The notes beneath the pieces were generated by a model. That model saw nothing but the letters and a program-made list of their open reading frames with translations. It did no database searches and was not told where the DNA came from. A stretch of 64,000 bases of DNA from Vibrio coralliilyticus (GTDB lineage: Bacteria > Pseudomonadota > Gammaproteobacteria > Enterobacterales > Vibrionaceae), in contig NZ_CP024627.1 in NCBI RefSeq assembly GCF_024449095.1, positions 2,604,001-2,668,000 of the forward strand, given 5' to 3'. Shown piece by piece: positions 29,052 through 42,931 of this stretch. Every line of letters begins with the position of its first letter. Position 1 is the first letter of the stretch. The translations under genes and the position numbers were made by a program.

Positions 29052-32000
29052 ATGGTAGATAGAGAGCAAAATTCGCAAGGTCTGTATACTCCTGAGCTGG
29101 AGCATGACGCTTGTGGCATCGGTTTTGTTGCTCACCTGAAAAACCGTAAATCTCATGAAGTTGTGACTCAAGCATTGGATATGCTGGCTCGCATGGAGCA
29201 CCGTGGTGGTCAAGGTTGTGATCCATGCAGCGGTGACGGTGCAGGTATCTTGCTACAAAAACCTCATGAATTCCTATTAGAAGAAGCCGTTAAGTTAGGC
29301 ATTAAATTGCCTTCGTTTGAAAAGTATGGTGTTGGTGTCGTTCTTTTCCCGAAAGACGAATACAAACGCGAACAATGCCGTGACATTCTAGAACGTAACG
29401 CACAGCGTCTAGATCTTGAAGTTATCGGCTACCGTGTATTGCCAACCGATAACTCAATGATCGGTGCAGACCCACTAAGCACAGAGCCTCAGTTTGAGCA
29501 TGTGTTTATCTCTGGTGGCCCTGGCATCACACCTGAAGAGCTAGAGCGCAAACTGTACGTACTTCGTAACTACACTGTACGTGTTTGCCTAGAAAGCGTT
29601 TCGAACATTGGTGACGACTTCTACATTAACTCAATGTCTTACAAGACATTGGTGTACAAAGGTCAGTTAACGACCGAGCAAGTACCTCAGTACTTCCTTG
29701 ATCTGCAAAACCCGACCATGGTGACTGCACTAGCACTAGTACACTCTCGTTTCTCTACCAACACCTTCCCGAAATGGCGTCTTGCACAGCCTTTCCGTTA
29801 CATTGCCCACAACGGTGAAATCAATACAGTTCGCGGTAACTTGAACTGGATGAAAGCCCGTGAAGCAATCCTAGAATCAGACCTGTTTACTCAGGCTGAA
29901 ATCGACATGCTTCTTCCAATCTGTCAGGAAGGCAGCTCGGATTCATCTAACTTCGATATGGCACTTGAGCTCCTAGTTCTTTCTGGTCGTAGCCTGCCAC
30001 ATGCATTGATGATGATGATTCCTGAAGCATGGCAAGAAAACAAAAACATGGATCCTAAACGTCGCGCGTTCTATCAGTACCACGCGAACATCATGGAACC
30101 ATGGGATGGTCCTGCTTCAGTATGTTTTACTGATGGTGTTCAAGTTGGTGCGACACTAGACCGTAACGGTTTGCGCCCTTCTCGCTACACAGTGACCAAA
30201 GATAACTTCCTAGTGATGGCATCTGAATCTGGTGTTGTGGATATTGAACCAGAGAACGTAGAGTTCCGTGGTCGTCTGCAACCAGGTCGTATCTTCGTTG
30301 CAGACCTAGAGCAAGGTCGCATCATCTCTGATGAAGAAGTGAAAGACACCATCGCAACGGCGCAGCCTTACGAGAAGTGGGTAGAAGAAAACCTACTGAG
30401 CTTGAAGAAGCTGCCAGATGCGAGCAACCAGTTCAGCCAACCTTCTCCAGAGCGTTTGTTGCATCGTCAGCAAGCTTTCGGTGTGAGCACTGAAGAAGTG
30501 AACGAAATCATCGTTCCAATGGCGAATGACGCAAAAGAACCATTGTCAGCAATGGGTGCCGACTGGCCTCTTGCGGTTCTCTCTCATCAGTCTCAGCATC
30601 TTTCAAACTACTTCAAGCAGCTGTTTGCACAGGTAACTAACCCACCGATCGACCCGATACGTGAGCGTATGGTTATGTCGCTGAACACCTACTTGGGTAA
30701 AGACCAAAACCTTCTGACTGAAACACCACTTCACTGTCAGAAAGTTGAATTGGAATCGCCTGTTCTGGCGAACTCTGAGCTTGAGAAATTGCGTGCGATC
30801 GATAACGAGCACCTACAAGCTAAGACGTTGGATATCGTGTTCCAAGCCAATGAAGATCAAGGCAAGCTTGAGCGCGCACTAAAACGTATCTGCCAATACG
30901 CAGAAGACGCGGTTATCGATGGTTACTCAATCATCCTACTCACTGACCGTGCAGTGAACTCAAACCACGCGGCGATCCCAGCAATGCTGGCAGTGGGCGC
31001 AGTTCACCACCACTTGATCCGCAAAGGTCTACGTGCGAAGTGTGACATCGTGGTTGAAACCGGTGACGCGCGTGAAACGCACCACTTTGCAACGCTACTT
31101 GGTTACGGTGCGAATGCGGTTAACCCTTACCTAGTCATTGAAACCATCATTGAACTTCAACGTACGAAGAAGTTGGATCCAGAAGCGAACCCTCGCGATC
31201 TGTTCAACAACTACCGTAAAGCGATTAATGGCGGTCTTCTGAAGATCTTCTCGAAGATGGGTATCTCTACGCTACAATCATACCACGGTGCGCAAATCTT
31301 CGAAGCCTTGGGTATCCACAAGTCAGTAGTCGACAAGTACTTCACAGGTACGGTTTCTCGTATTCAAGGTCTCACCCTTGATGATATCGCCAAAGAAGTG
31401 CTGATCCGTCACCGCATCGGTTACCCACAACGCGAAATCCCAATTCAAATGCTGGATGTTGGCGGTGTTTACCAATGGAAACAGCGTGGTGAGAAGCATC
31501 TCTTCAACCCAGAAACCATTTCTCTACTGCAAGAGTCTACACGCAACAAGAACTACGATCAGTTCAAGCAGTACGCGACAGCCGTAGATAAGCAAGGTGA
31601 CAACGCGGTAACCCTGCGTAGCCAGCTAGAATTCATTAAGAACCCAGCCGGTTCTATCTCTATCGACGAAGTCGAGCCAATTGAAAGCATCGTGAAACGC
31701 TTCGCGACAGGTGCAATGTCATTCGGTTCTATTTCTTACGAAGCACACTCCACACTGGCTGTTGCGATGAACCGCCTTGGCGCAAAATCGAACTCAGGAG
31801 AGGGCGGTGAAGACCCAATGCGTTTCGAGCGCAAAGAGAACGGCGATTGGGAACGCTCTGCAATCAAGCAGGTGGCTTCAGGTCGTTTCGGCGTAACCTC
31901 TTACTACCTAACCAACGCTGATGAGCTACAAATCAAGATGGCTCAAGGCGCGAAGCCAGGTGAAGGTGGTCAGCTACCAGGCGATAAGGTAGACGATTGG

Positions 32001-33602
32001 ATCGGTGCAACACGTCACTCTACTCCGGGCGTTGGTCTTATCTCGCCACCGCCACACCACGATATCTACTCAATCGAGGATTTGGCTCAGCTGATCTACG
32101 ACTTGAAGAACGCGAACCGTGCAGGTCGTGTGAACGTGAAGCTGGTATCGGAAGCAGGCGTAGGTACGATCGCTTCTGGTGTAGCGAAAGCGAAAGCAGA
32201 CGTTGTACTAATCGCAGGTTTTGACGGCGGTACTGGTGCATCACCAATGTCTTCAATTCGTCATACCGGTCTTCCTTGGGAACTTGGTTTGGCAGAAACG
32301 CACCAAACGCTACTGAAGAACGGTCTGCGTAACCGTATCGTGGTTCAAGCGGATGGTCAGATGAAAACACCTCGCGACCTAGCAGTCGCAACACTACTCG
32401 GTGCAGAAGAATGGGGCGTGGCAACCGCTGCCTTGGTGGTTGAAGGTTGTATCATGATGCGTAAGTGTCATAAGAACACTTGTCCTGTTGGTATCGCAAC
32501 TCAAAACAAGACGCTTCGTGAGCGCTTTGATGGTCGCGTAGAAGACGTCGTAACCTTCTTCCAATACATGGCACAAGGTCTGCGTGAAATCATGGCTGAA
32601 CTTGGCTTCCGCACTATCGATGAGATGGTCGGTCAAGGTCAGAAGCTGAAGATTCGCCAAGACGTTTCTCACTGGAAATACAAGAACCTAGATCTGTCTC
32701 CTGTTCTCCACGTTGAACAGCCACGTGAAGCTGATGGCGTATTCAACCAAGCAGAGCAGAACCACAACCTAGAAGAAGTGCTAGACCGCAAGCTGATTCA
32801 AGCGGCGATTCCTGCACTCGAGAAAGGCGAAGCGGTGAATGCAGAGTTCCCTATTGTTAACACGGACCGCTCTGCAGGTACCATGTTGTCGAACGAAATC
32901 TCGAAAGTGTACAAGGATGCAGGTCTACCTCAGCCAATGAACGTGAAGTTCAAAGGTTCTGCGGGTCAGTCATTCGGTGCATTTCTAGCTAAGGGCGTAA
33001 AGTTCGAAGTGGAAGGCGACGCGAACGACTACTGGGGTAAAGGCTTATCTGGCGGTACGTTAGTACTTTACCCAGATGCGAAATCAAGCATTGTCGCGGA
33101 AGACAACATCGTGGTTGGTAACGTGTGTTTCTACGGTGCAACTTCGGGTGAGTCTTTCATTCGCGGTATGGCTGGTGAACGTTTCTGTGTTCGTAACTCA
33201 GGCGCAAAAGTCGTAGTAGAAGGCGTCGGTGATCACGGTTGTGAATACATGACAGGCGGTGCAGCCATCATCCTTGGTTCAACAGGTCGTAACTTTGCTG
33301 CTGGTATGAGTGGCGGCGTGGCATACGTATGGGATAAATCAGGCGACTTTGAGTCAAAACTGAACCCAGAGCTAGTAGACCTAGATCCAATCGAGCAAGA
33401 AGACAGAGATCTATTACTCGACATGCTAACTAAGCATGTTCAATTCACAGGAAGTGAAGTCGCTCAGTCTTTCCTAGACAATTTTGAAGCAAGCCTAGCC
33501 TCTATGGTTAAGGTAATGCCGCGTGATTACAAAGCGGTTCTTCAAAAACGCAAAGCTGAAGCACAGTCTCAAGGAAACGAAACTCAAGTGGAGGCCGTAT
33601 AA
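29052..33602 (+). CDS. gltB: Glutamate synthase large subunit, copy 1
   Basis: This subunit hydrolyses glutamine and uses the ammonia to convert 2-oxoglutarate to glutamate. From ATG 29052 (GGAAGGA upstream) the protein has 1516 residues. Cys21 (HDACGIGF) becomes the N-terminal glutaminase nucleophile after processing; the FMN/synthase domain and 3Fe-4S motif (KCHKNTCPVG) follow, then the GXGXG-rich beta-helix domain. The N-terminus (ARMEHRGGQGCDPCSGDGAG) differs from the E. coli type, unlike copy 2. It overlaps gltD1 by one base (TAATG). Confidence 0.96.
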   Translation: MVDREQNSQGLYTPELEHDACGIGFVAHLKNRKSHEVVTQALDMLARMEHRGGQGCDPCSGDGAGILLQKPHEFLLEEAVKLGIKLPSFEKYGVGVVLFPKDEYKREQCRDILERNAQRLDLEVIGYRVLPTDNSMIGADPLSTEPQFEHVFISGGPGITPEELERKLYVLRNYTVRVCLESVSNIGDDFYINSMSYKTLVYKGQLTTEQVPQYFLDLQNPTMVTALALVHSRFSTNTFPKWRLAQPFRYIAHNGEINTVRGNLNWMKAREAILESDLFTQAEIDMLLPICQEGSSDSSNFDMALELLVLSGRSLPHALMMMIPEAWQENKNMDPKRRAFYQYHANIMEPWDGPASVCFTDGVQVGATLDRNGLRPSRYTVTKDNFLVMASESGVVDIEPENVEFRGRLQPGRIFVADLEQGRIISDEEVKDTIATAQPYEKWVEENLLSLKKLPDASNQFSQPSPERLLHRQQAFGVSTEEVNEIIVPMANDAKEPLSAMGADWPLAVLSHQSQHLSNYFKQLFAQVTNPPIDPIRERMVMSLNTYLGKDQNLLTETPLHCQKVELESPVLANSELEKLRAIDNEHLQAKTLDIVFQANEDQGKLERALKRICQYAEDAVIDGYSIILLTDRAVNSNHAAIPAMLAVGAVHHHLIRKGLRAKCDIVVETGDARETHHFATLLGYGANAVNPYLVIETIIELQRTKKLDPEANPRDLFNNYRKAINGGLLKIFSKMGISTLQSYHGAQIFEALGIHKSVVDKYFTGTVSRIQGLTLDDIAKEVLIRHRIGYPQREIPIQMLDVGGVYQWKQRGEKHLFNPETISLLQESTRNKNYDQFKQYATAVDKQGDNAVTLRSQLEFIKNPAGSISIDEVEPIESIVKRFATGAMSFGSISYEAHSTLAVAMNRLGAKSNSGEGGEDPMRFERKENGDWERSAIKQVASGRFGVTSYYLTNADELQIKMAQGAKPGEGGQLPGDKVDDWIGATRHSTPGVGLISPPPHHDIYSIEDLAQLIYDLKNANRAGRVNVKLVSEAGVGTIASGVAKAKADVVLIAGFDGGTGASPMSSIRHTGLPWELGLAETHQTLLKNGLRNRIVVQADGQMKTPRDLAVATLLGAEEWGVATAALVVEGCIMMRKCHKNTCPVGIATQNKTLRERFDGRVEDVVTFFQYMAQGLREIMAELGFRTIDEMVGQGQKLKIRQDVSHWKYKNLDLSPVLHVEQPREADGVFNQAEQNHNLEEVLDRKLIQAAIPALEKGEAVNAEFPIVNTDRSAGTMLSNEISKVYKDAGLPQPMNVKFKGSAGQSFGAFLAKGVKFEVEGDANDYWGKGLSGGTLVLYPDAKSSIVAEDNIVVGNVCFYGATSGESFIRGMAGERFCVRNSGAKVVVEGVGDHGCEYMTGGAAIILGSTGRNFAAGMSGGVAYVWDKSGDFESKLNPELVDLDPIEQEDRDLLLDMLTKHVQFTGSEVAQSFLDNFEASLASMVKVMPRDYKAVLQKRKAEAQSQGNETQVEAV

Positions 33603-35071
33603 TGGGTAAGCCTACTGGATTTTTAGAGCATGGTCGTGAACTACCACAGAAGATCGACCCAGCTGAACGCATCAAGAACAACAAAGAGTTCGTTCTAAAC
33701 GAGGAGTTTGGTGACAAGATCAATACTCAGGCTTCTCGCTGTATGGATTGTGGTGTGCCGTTTTGTCATAACGGCTGCCCTATCGGTAACATCATCCCAG
33801 AATTTAACGATGCGGTTTATCGTGATAGCTGGGAAGAAGCATGGAACATTCTGAGCTCAACCAATAACTTCCCAGAGTTTACTGGTCGTGTTTGCCCAGC
33901 TCCGTGTGAAAGTGCTTGTGTTCTTGGTATCAACCAAGATCCAATCACCATCTGTAATATCGAGAAAACCATCGTAGAAACGGCGTATCGTGAAGGGTAC
34001 GCCAAACCAAAAACACCACGTTCTCGCACAGGTAAAACCATTGCGATCATCGGTTCGGGTCCTGCTGGCCTTGCGGCGGCTGAGCAGCTAAACAGCGCAG
34101 GTCATACTGTGACCGTCTTCGAGCGAGACGAGAAAGTAGGCGGTCTGCTACGTTTTGGTATTCCAGATTTCAAACTGGGTATGGACGTGATTGATCGTAA
34201 GATCAACCTAATGGCAGAAGCTGGCGTTGAGTTTAAAGTAAACCAACACGTCGGTGTTGATGTAAATGCTCAGCAACTGCGTCAAGAGTTCGATGTGGTT
34301 CTGCTAACTGGTGGCTCAACCGTTCCACGTGATTTGCCCGTTCCAGGTCGTGAACTAAAAGGCGTTCACTTCGCGATGGAATTCCTAGGTCAAAACAACC
34401 GTCGCGCCAATAACATGGACCTGAAAACGGAAGAAATTCACGCTGCGGGTAAACATGTTGTGGTTATCGGTGGTGGTGATACTGGTTCAGACTGTGTGGG
34501 TACATCAAACCGTCACGGCGCAGCAAGCATCACTCAGGTTGAAATCATGCCGATTCCACCAGAAAAACGCCCTGCTAATATGCCATGGCCACAGTACCCA
34601 ATGATCTTGCGTACTTCAACGTCTCATGAAGAAGGCGTTGATCGTCACTGGAACATCCTAACCAAAGAGTTCATTGGCAATGACAAAGGTGAAGTCACTG
34701 GCCTTCGTCTAGCTGATATCGTTTGGCAAGATGCGAAGCATGGCGAGCGTCCAAGCTTTAAAGAAGTAGAAGGCAGCGAGCGTGTTATCCCGTGTGATAT
34801 GGCATTTCTAGCGATGGGCTTCCTACACCCAGAACCAACAGGCGTACTTGCTCAACTGGATATCGCGCTAGATGATCGGGGTAACGTAGCAACTCAAGAT
34901 TTTGCTACCAACCAAGAAGGTGTATTTGCTGCTGGAGATATGCGAACAGGCCAATCTTTGGTGGTTCGTTGTATCAACGAAGGTCGCGAATGTGCCCGTG
35001 CTATCGATGATTACCTAATGGGTGGCACAAACCTAGAAGCAAAAGCGGATTCACTGATGTTGTCTGCGTAA
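33602..35071 (+). CDS. gltD: Glutamate synthase small subunit, copy 1
   Basis: The 489-residue subunit oxidises NAD(P)H and feeds electrons to GltB through 4Fe-4S clusters. N-terminal cysteine blocks [17 protein letters not shown] and [10 protein letters not shown] hold the clusters; [13 protein letters not shown] is the FAD-binding loop and [10 protein letters not shown] the NAD(P)H-binding loop. It is translationally coupled to copy-1 gltB. Confidence 0.96.
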   Translation: MGKPTGFLEHGRELPQKIDPAERIKNNKEFVLNEEFGDKINTQASRCMDCGVPFCHNGCPIGNIIPEFNDAVYRDSWEEAWNILSSTNNFPEFTGRVCPAPCESACVLGINQDPITICNIEKTIVETAYREGYAKPKTPRSRTGKTIAIIGSGPAGLAAAEQLNSAGHTVTVFERDEKVGGLLRFGIPDFKLGMDVIDRKINLMAEAGVEFKVNQHVGVDVNAQQLRQEFDVVLLTGGSTVPRDLPVPGRELKGVHFAMEFLGQNNRRANNMDLKTEEIHAAGKHVVVIGGGDTGSDCVGTSNRHGAASITQVEIMPIPPEKRPANMPWPQYPMILRTSTSHEEGVDRHWNILTKEFIGNDKGEVTGLRLADIVWQDAKHGERPSFKEVEGSERVIPCDMAFLAMGFLHPEPTGVLAQLDIALDDRGNVATQDFATNQEGVFAAGDMRTGQSLVVRCINEGRECARAIDDYLMGGTNLEAKADSLMLSA

Positions 35072-35159
35072 ACCAAATAATCCCCAGAACTAACCAATAA
35101 TGAATGATTCTGGGTATTAAACAAATAGCTAATCAATCCTTCCAAACTTTCCATTCTGG

Positions 35160-35184
35160 CCAGCACAATGTGCTGGTCTTTTTT
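35160..35184 (+). terminator. Terminator after gltD copy 1
   Basis: CCAGCAC-AAT-GTGCTGG followed by TCTTTTTT. It separates the two glt operons. Confidence 0.9.
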
Positions 35185-35502
35185 ATTTAAGCCAGATTCA
35201 ATTGTTAAAAAAGTGTAACAATGAAAAATGTATCCATATGATAAGAAAGAAGTTTTCAGATTATTAAGTGGTAAATAGAACATTGGCGTGATAAATCACC
35301 AAAAACTTGACCTTTTCTATCATAAGCTATACGTTGTGAAGTCGATGAAAATGAATTCATCTTATTTTGTAAAATAATAAAGAAGATTTTGTGTTTATTT
35401 ATGCAAAATTTAACAAATTAAAAGCATAGTTAGTCATATATACCAACCCTTATCATGTTGGTAGTTCTGTCTAGAAGACAGAGAAGCAAAGGGAGAATTG
35501 CA
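35185..35502 (+). promoter_or_regulatory. Upstream region of gltB copy 2 (no gene)
   Basis: The interval is AT-rich with no gene. A palindrome TCTGTCT-AGA-AGACAGA (35466-35482) sits just before the ribosome site (GGGAGA, 35491-35496) of gltB copy 2 and could fold in the mRNA leader. No promoter can be assigned with confidence. Confidence 0.5.
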
Positions 35503-38500
35503 ATGGCTTTATATGATCCTAGTCTTGAGAAAGACAACTGTGGATTTGGTCTGATTGCGCACATGGATGGGCAACCAAGTCACAAACTGGTTCGTACGGC
35601 AATTTCGGCATTAGATCGCATGACTCATCGTGGTGGTATCGCTGCTGATGGTAAAACCGGTGATGGTTGTGGCCTTCTATTACAAAAGCCCGATTCCTAT
35701 TTACGCCTTATCGCTGAAGAAAATGGCTTTAACCTTGGCAAGCAATATGCCGTAGGGATGCTTTTCTTCAATCAAGACCCGGTCAAAGCCCAACTTGCGA
35801 AGGACATCGTCAACAAAGAACTCGCACAAGAGACGTTAACTGTTGCGGGTTGGCGTGAAGTACCAACCAATTCAGAAGTACTCGGCCCAATAGCCGCCGA
35901 TTCACTTCCAAACATTCAGCAAGTCTTTATCTCTGCTCCGGCAGGTTGGCGCGAGCGTGACATTGAACGTCGCCTCTACATCGCACGTCGTCGCATCGAG
36001 AAACAAATCACCGAAGATCCTGATTTCTACATCTGTAGCTTGTCGACACAAGTTCTGGTCTACAAAGGCTTGTGCATGCCGGCGGACTTACCGCGCTTCT
36101 ATCTTGATCTTGCTGATCTACGCATGGAATCCGCTATCTGCCTGTTCCACCAACGTTTTTCAACTAATACTCAACCTCGTTGGCCGCTGGCTCAACCATT
36201 CCGCTACCTTGCTCACAATGGTGAGATCAACACTATCGAAGGTAACCGCCAATGGGCTCGTGCTCGGGCTTACAAGTTCTCATCACCACTGCTACCTGAC
36301 TTACAAACTGCGGCGCCATTTGTGAACGAGACAGGTTCAGATTCTTCCAGCCTAGATAATATGCTGGATCTCTTTTTAGCTGGTGGTATGGATATTTTCC
36401 GTGCGATGCGCATGCTTGTGCCACCAGCATGGCAAAACCACCCAGATATGGATCCGGATCTGCGAGCGTTTTACGACTTCAACTCCAAACATATGGAACC
36501 ATGGGATGGCCCGGCAGGTATCGTACTGTCCGATGGCCGTTACGCTGCCTGTAACCTAGATCGAAATGGTCTGCGTCCTGCACGCTATGTGATTACCAAA
36601 GACAAGTTGATCACTCTGGCTTCTGAGGTGGGGATTTGGGATTACGCTCCAGATGAAGTTGCCGAGAAAGGCCGTGTTGGTCCTGGTGAACTACTGGTTA
36701 TCGACACTAGAAAAGGTAAGCTTTGGCAATCGAGCGAGATTGATAACGACCTGAAATCTCGTCACCCTTATCGCGAATGGATGGAAAACAACGTTCGCAA
36801 ACTCACACCTTTTGCTCAGCTACCTGAAGATCAAGTGGGTGAACGTAGCTTTGATGAAGACTTGCTTAAGACTTATCAAAAGCAATTCGCTATGAGCAAT
36901 GAAGAAGTCGATCAAGTACTGCGTGTCCTTGGTGACATGGGCCAAGAAGCGGTCGGCTCCATGGGTGATGACACCCCGATGGCCGTCTTATCGTCTAGAG
37001 AGCGCTTGGTAACGGACTACTTCCGCCAGAAGTTCGCTCAGGTAACCAACCCGCCAATCGATCCATTGCGTGAAAAACACGTAATGTCACTGGCGACCAG
37101 TATTGGTCAGGAGATGAACGTCTTCTGTGAAACCGATGGCCACGCCTACCGAGTGACCTTCGATTCACCAGTATTGCTTTATTCCGACATGCAGCAGTTA
37201 CTCGAGCTTGGTGATGATCACTACCGTAATACCATTCTCGATATCAACTATGATCCACAACAGAAAGATCTTAAACAAGCCATTGATGATCTGTGTGAGC
37301 AAGCCGAACAGGTCGTACGTGAAGGCACAGTTCTGGTTGTGCTTTCAGATCGCGCTTTAGTCAAAGGCAAGCTACCAATTCCTGCAGCAATGGCAGTCGG
37401 TGCGGTTCAAACTCGCTTGATTGATGCCAACTTACGTTGTGATGCCAACATTGTTGTTGAGACAGCCACAGCACGTGACCCACACCAATTTGCCGTCTTG
37501 CTTGGCTTTGGTGCCACTGCAGTTTACCCATACCTTGCTTATGAAGCGCTAGGTAAGCTGATCGATGATAAAGCGCTAGAAAAAGACTATCGCGATGTGA
37601 TGCAAAACTACCAATACGGCATCAACAAAGGTCTGTACAAGATCATGTCGAAAATGGGGATTTCTACCATCGCCTCTTACCGCTGCTCACAACTATTTGA
37701 AGCGGTTGGCTTAAGCCAAGAAGTGGTCGATTTATGCTTTAAAGGCGTGACGACTCGTATTGAAGGCGCGAACTTCGACGACTTCCAACAAGACTTGTAT
37801 AACCTTTCTCGTAAAGCTTGGGCGAAACGAAAAGCCATCGAGCATGGTGGCTTATTGAAATATGTCCACGGTGGTGAATATCACGCCTACAACCCAGACG
37901 TGGTTGGCACACTGCAAACTGCGGTGAAATCAGGTGAAAGTAACGATTATCAGAGCTTTGCTAAGCAGGTGAACCAACGCCCTGTTGCTATGCTGCGTGA
38001 CTTAATGGCGCTGAAAAAATCAGACTCACCGCTACCACTTGAGCAAATCGAACCTAGCACTGAGCTCTTCAAACGCTTTGATTCTGCGGCGATGTCCATT
38101 GGCGCACTTAGCCCAGAAGCGCACGAAGCACTTGCAACAGCGATGAACCGTCTCGGTGGCTACTCTAACTCTGGTGAAGGTGGTGAAGATCCACGTCGCT
38201 TCGGTACAGAGCGTAACTCACGTATCAAGCAGATTGCTTCTGGGCGATTTGGTGTAACGCCTCACTACCTTACCAATGCAGATGTACTGCAAATTAAGGT
38301 GGCACAGGGGGCGAAGCCGGGTGAAGGTGGCCAGTTACCAGGACACAAGGTCACCGCAGAAATCGCGAAACTGCGTTATTCGGTACAGGGGGTGACTCTG
38401 ATCTCCCCTCCTCCGCACCATGATATTTATTCGATTGAAGATTTAGCTCAGCTTATCTTCGACCTAAAGCAGGTCAATCCAAATGCGCTGGTTTCGGTGA

Positions 38501-39966
38501 AGTTAGTTTCTGAACCAGGTGTCGGTACCATCGCAACAGGTGTCGCGAAAGCTTACGCTGATCTTATTACCATCTCGGGTTACGACGGCGGTACCGCAGC
38601 AAGTCCATTAACTTCAGTGAAATACGCAGGTAGCCCTTGGGAATTGGGACTGGCAGAGACACAACAAGCACTGGTTGCTAATGGTCTACGCCATAAGATC
38701 CGTCTACAAGTAGATGGCGGCCTAAAAACTGGCCTAGACGTGGTGAAAGCGGCGATTCTCGGTGCCGAAAGCTTCGGTTTTGGTACTGCACCAATGGTGG
38801 CAATGGGTTGTAAGTTCCTACGTATTTGTCACCTCAACAACTGTGCTACTGGCGTTGCAACTCAAGACGAGACATTGCGTAAAGAGTACTTCAAGGGCCT
38901 GCCGGAAATGGTGATGAACTACTTCATCGGTCTGGCGGACGAAGTGCGCGGATTACTTGCTGAACTTGGTGTTGAAAAACTGACTGACTTGATTGGTCGT
39001 ACCGATTTGTTGGAAACCGTTGAAGGTCTAACAGCAAAACAAACCAAGCTGGATTTGTCGAATATCCTCGAGGCACCAGTCTCTCTAGAAGGACACCCTC
39101 TTTATTGGACACAGCCAAACACACCATTTGATAAAGCAGAGCTCAACAACAAGATCATTGAAGATGCGCTACAAGCGGTTGAGAAACGTCAATCTGCTAG
39201 CTTCTTCTACAACGTGATCAACACCGACCGCTCTATTGGTGCTCGCCTATCCGGTGAAATCGCTCAGCGTTACGGCAACCAAGGCATGGCGGCGACGCCA
39301 ATCAAACTGCACTTAGATGGTACTGCAGGCCAGTCATTTGGCGTTTGGAACGCGGGTGGCGTAGAGCTTTACCTCACTGGTGATGCCAACGACTACGTAG
39401 GTAAAGGCATGGCTGGCGGTAAGGTGGTTATCAAACCTCACCTTGGCACTGCATTTAAGTGTAATGAGGCGACCATCATTGGTAACACCTGTCTGTACGG
39501 GGCAACTGGCGGTAAGTTGTTTGCGGCGGGTAAAGCCGGTGAGCGTTTCGGCGTACGTAACTCAGGTACGATTGCTGTCATTGAAGGCGCTGGCGATAAC
39601 GCTTGTGAGTACATGACCGGCGGTATTGTTGCCATTCTTGGCGCGACAGGCGTGAACTTTGGCGCAGGCATGACTGGCGGATTTGCTTACGTATTGGATG
39701 AGAACCAAGACTTCCAAGGTCGCGTGAACAACGAATCGGTTGAAGCAATTTCTCTGTCGGATCTCTACATCCACCAAGAGCACTTGCGCGGTCTGATTGC
39801 CGAACATCTTGAAGAAACCGGCTCTAGCCACGCAGAAGATATCTTGGCGAACTTTGATGAATGGATTCCAAAGTTCTACTTGGTGAAGCCTCAAGCGGCG
39901 GATTTGCGTACGCTACTTGGTCACCAGAGTCGCAGTGCCGCAGAACTGCGCGTTCAAGCCCAGTAA
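35503..39966 (+). CDS. gltB: Glutamate synthase large subunit, copy 2 (E. coli type)
   Basis: The 1487-residue protein runs from ATG 35503. The glutaminase nucleophile is Cys13 (EKDNCGFG) and the following block ([20 protein letters not shown], then [16 protein letters not shown]) closely matches E. coli GltB. The 3Fe-4S motif is [10 protein letters not shown]. An in-frame extension to 35455 has no ribosome site. It is followed 20 bp later by the second gltD. Confidence 0.96.
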   Translation: MALYDPSLEKDNCGFGLIAHMDGQPSHKLVRTAISALDRMTHRGGIAADGKTGDGCGLLLQKPDSYLRLIAEENGFNLGKQYAVGMLFFNQDPVKAQLAKDIVNKELAQETLTVAGWREVPTNSEVLGPIAADSLPNIQQVFISAPAGWRERDIERRLYIARRRIEKQITEDPDFYICSLSTQVLVYKGLCMPADLPRFYLDLADLRMESAICLFHQRFSTNTQPRWPLAQPFRYLAHNGEINTIEGNRQWARARAYKFSSPLLPDLQTAAPFVNETGSDSSSLDNMLDLFLAGGMDIFRAMRMLVPPAWQNHPDMDPDLRAFYDFNSKHMEPWDGPAGIVLSDGRYAACNLDRNGLRPARYVITKDKLITLASEVGIWDYAPDEVAEKGRVGPGELLVIDTRKGKLWQSSEIDNDLKSRHPYREWMENNVRKLTPFAQLPEDQVGERSFDEDLLKTYQKQFAMSNEEVDQVLRVLGDMGQEAVGSMGDDTPMAVLSSRERLVTDYFRQKFAQVTNPPIDPLREKHVMSLATSIGQEMNVFCETDGHAYRVTFDSPVLLYSDMQQLLELGDDHYRNTILDINYDPQQKDLKQAIDDLCEQAEQVVREGTVLVVLSDRALVKGKLPIPAAMAVGAVQTRLIDANLRCDANIVVETATARDPHQFAVLLGFGATAVYPYLAYEALGKLIDDKALEKDYRDVMQNYQYGINKGLYKIMSKMGISTIASYRCSQLFEAVGLSQEVVDLCFKGVTTRIEGANFDDFQQDLYNLSRKAWAKRKAIEHGGLLKYVHGGEYHAYNPDVVGTLQTAVKSGESNDYQSFAKQVNQRPVAMLRDLMALKKSDSPLPLEQIEPSTELFKRFDSAAMSIGALSPEAHEALATAMNRLGGYSNSGEGGEDPRRFGTERNSRIKQIASGRFGVTPHYLTNADVLQIKVAQGAKPGEGGQLPGHKVTAEIAKLRYSVQGVTLISPPPHHDIYSIEDLAQLIFDLKQVNPNALVSVKLVSEPGVGTIATGVAKAYADLITISGYDGGTAASPLTSVKYAGSPWELGLAETQQALVANGLRHKIRLQVDGGLKTGLDVVKAAILGAESFGFGTAPMVAMGCKFLRICHLNNCATGVATQDETLRKEYFKGLPEMVMNYFIGLADEVRGLLAELGVEKLTDLIGRTDLLETVEGLTAKQTKLDLSNILEAPVSLEGHPLYWTQPNTPFDKAELNNKIIEDALQAVEKRQSASFFYNVINTDRSIGARLSGEIAQRYGNQGMAATPIKLHLDGTAGQSFGVWNAGGVELYLTGDANDYVGKGMAGGKVVIKPHLGTAFKCNEATIIGNTCLYGATGGKLFAAGKAGERFGVRNSGTIAVIEGAGDNACEYMTGGIVAILGATGVNFGAGMTGGFAYVLDENQDFQGRVNNESVEAISLSDLYIHQEHLRGLIAEHLEETGSSHAEDILANFDEWIPKFYLVKPQAADLRTLLGHQSRSAAELRVQAQ

Positions 39967-39983
39967 TCATGGAGGATGTTTGA

Positions 39984-41399
<1,416 letters not shown>

Positions 41400-41415
41400 T
41401 CCCAGCTAACGTCTC

Positions 41416-41445
41416 AAAAAGGATCCTACAATTGGATCCCTTTTT
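41416..41445 (+). terminator. Terminator after gltD copy 2
   Basis: AAAAAGGATCC-TACAATT-GGATCCCTTTTT with further T residues. Confidence 0.88.
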
Positions 41446-41489
41446 CTTTTATTACATATAATTAAGTTCGTAATATAAGGAATAAAACA

Positions 41490-41918
41490 ATGAAAAAATC
41501 CGCTCTCCTTTCTATCACTTTGCTCGGCTTAACTGCTTGTAGCCAAGGAGTCACAACCATGACGGATCGTTCTCAATTACCTTGTGGTGACAAACCAAAC
41601 TGCGTTTCTACCCAAGACACACGTGAAGAATACAACCTAGCACCATTCACCTTAACCGAATCCGCAAACATCGATGCCATTGAGCAAGTGGCACTTGAAC
41701 TGCCAGGCGCGAAGACAGCGGTGAAAGAAGGCAATTATCTGCGAATCGAGTGCACATCCAAGATCATGCGCTTTGTGGACGATTTAGAGCTAAAAATAGA
41801 GGCTAATCAGTTGATTGTTCGTTCCGAGTCTCGCGTTGGCTATTCAGACTTTGGCGTGAACCGTAAACGTGCTGAACAACTGAGAGAAGCTCTTCAAGCC
41901 AGAAATCTTATAGAGTAA
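41490..41918 (+). CDS. DUF1499 lipoprotein
   Basis: The 142-residue product has a lipoprotein signal (lipobox LTAC, Cys17) and the DUF1499 pattern: CGDKPNCVSTQ near the start, then ...YLRIECTSKIMRFVDDLEL and RSESRVGYSDFGVNRKRAEQLR at the end. The function of the family is unknown. It stands alone between the glt operon terminator and a terminator shared with truB. Confidence 0.88.
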   Translation: MKKSALLSITLLGLTACSQGVTTMTDRSQLPCGDKPNCVSTQDTREEYNLAPFTLTESANIDAIEQVALELPGAKTAVKEGNYLRIECTSKIMRFVDDLELKIEANQLIVRSESRVGYSDFGVNRKRAEQLREALQARNLIE

Positions 41919-41936
41919 AGCGTTTCTTTGCATAAT

Positions 41937-41966
41937 AAAAAACCGAAGCACTAAGCTTCGGTTTTT
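41937..41966. terminator. Bidirectional terminator between the DUF1499 gene and truB
   Basis: AAAAAACCGAAGC-ACTAA-GCTTCGGTTTTT; suited to both convergent genes. Confidence 0.92.
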
Positions 41967-41983
41967 GTACTCGTAATTAGTGA

Positions 41984-42931
41984 TTACTCAGCGTCACCAC
42001 GAAAGACAACTAAACGCTTTGGTGCGACTTTACCATCATCATTAACCTCAGCAACACCAATAAAAAGCTTCTCGTCACCAGACGTCATACGCAGCGCAGT
42101 CCCTTCTGGAGCACCGAGTACTTGTACTGGCATACCATGCTGCACTAAATCTGTTAGCTCAGCGTTTAGGTTCACCTCAGGTAAATCTTCAACGGCAGTG
42201 TCCATTGGCAGTAGTAGAGGGTCAAGCAACTCTTTAGGCGCGACTTCATCACGATGCGCTTGCTCTAAAAGTTCATTAAGCTGCTCTAAAGTGACCATCT
42301 TCTCATATGGGTATTTCGCAACCCCAGTACGACGTAGCATAGTAACGTGGGCACCACATCCCAGCATTTCACCGAGGTCATCAACGATAGTACGAATGTA
42401 AGTCCCTTTTGAGCAGTGGACCTCCATTTCAACTTCATCACCCTCAAAACGATGCAGAATAATTTCGTATACAGTGATTTTTCGCGATTCACGAGGTACT
42501 TCAATACCTTGACGAGCATATTCGTAAAGTGGCTTCCCTTGGTATTTCAATGCTGAAAACATCGATGGGACTTGATCAGATTCACCTCGGAACTTATCAA
42601 TACACTTTTCAAGTTGCTCTAATGAAACACTAACTGGACGAGTTTCAACCACTTCTCCATCGGAATCAGAGGTGTCAGTTCGCTCACCCAGTTTAGCGAT
42701 CACTCGATAACGCTTATCTGAATCTAATAGAAATTGAGAGAACTTGGTTGCCTCACCAAGGCAGATGGGTAACATGCCTGTCGCGAGAGGATCCAGAGCG
42801 CCGGTATGTCCGGCTTTTTCAGCAAAATAGATGCGCTTTACTTTCTGCAGAGCATCATTCGATGAAATACCTGTTGGCTTGTCTAAAAGGACAACACCAT
42901 TAATTGGACGACCTTTACGACGACGAGCCAT
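41984..42931 (-). CDS. truB: tRNA pseudouridine-55 synthase
   Basis: TruB makes pseudouridine 55 in the T-loop of tRNAs. The 315-residue protein has the catalytic Asp47 in [15 protein letters not shown] and the C-terminal PUA domain. It is coupled to rbfA by a TAATG overlap. In the usual gammaproteobacterial order rpsO follows; here a terminator and an unrelated convergent gene follow instead. Confidence 0.97.
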   Translation of the reverse strand: MARRRKGRPINGVVLLDKPTGISSNDALQKVKRIYFAEKAGHTGALDPLATGMLPICLGEATKFSQFLLDSDKRYRVIAKLGERTDTSDSDGEVVETRPVSVSLEQLEKCIDKFRGESDQVPSMFSALKYQGKPLYEYARQGIEVPRESRKITVYEIILHRFEGDEVEMEVHCSKGTYIRTIVDDLGEMLGCGAHVTMLRRTGVAKYPYEKMVTLEQLNELLEQAHRDEVAPKELLDPLLLPMDTAVEDLPEVNLNAELTDLVQHGMPVQVLGAPEGTALRMTSGDEKLFIGVAEVNDDGKVAPKRLVVFRGDAE

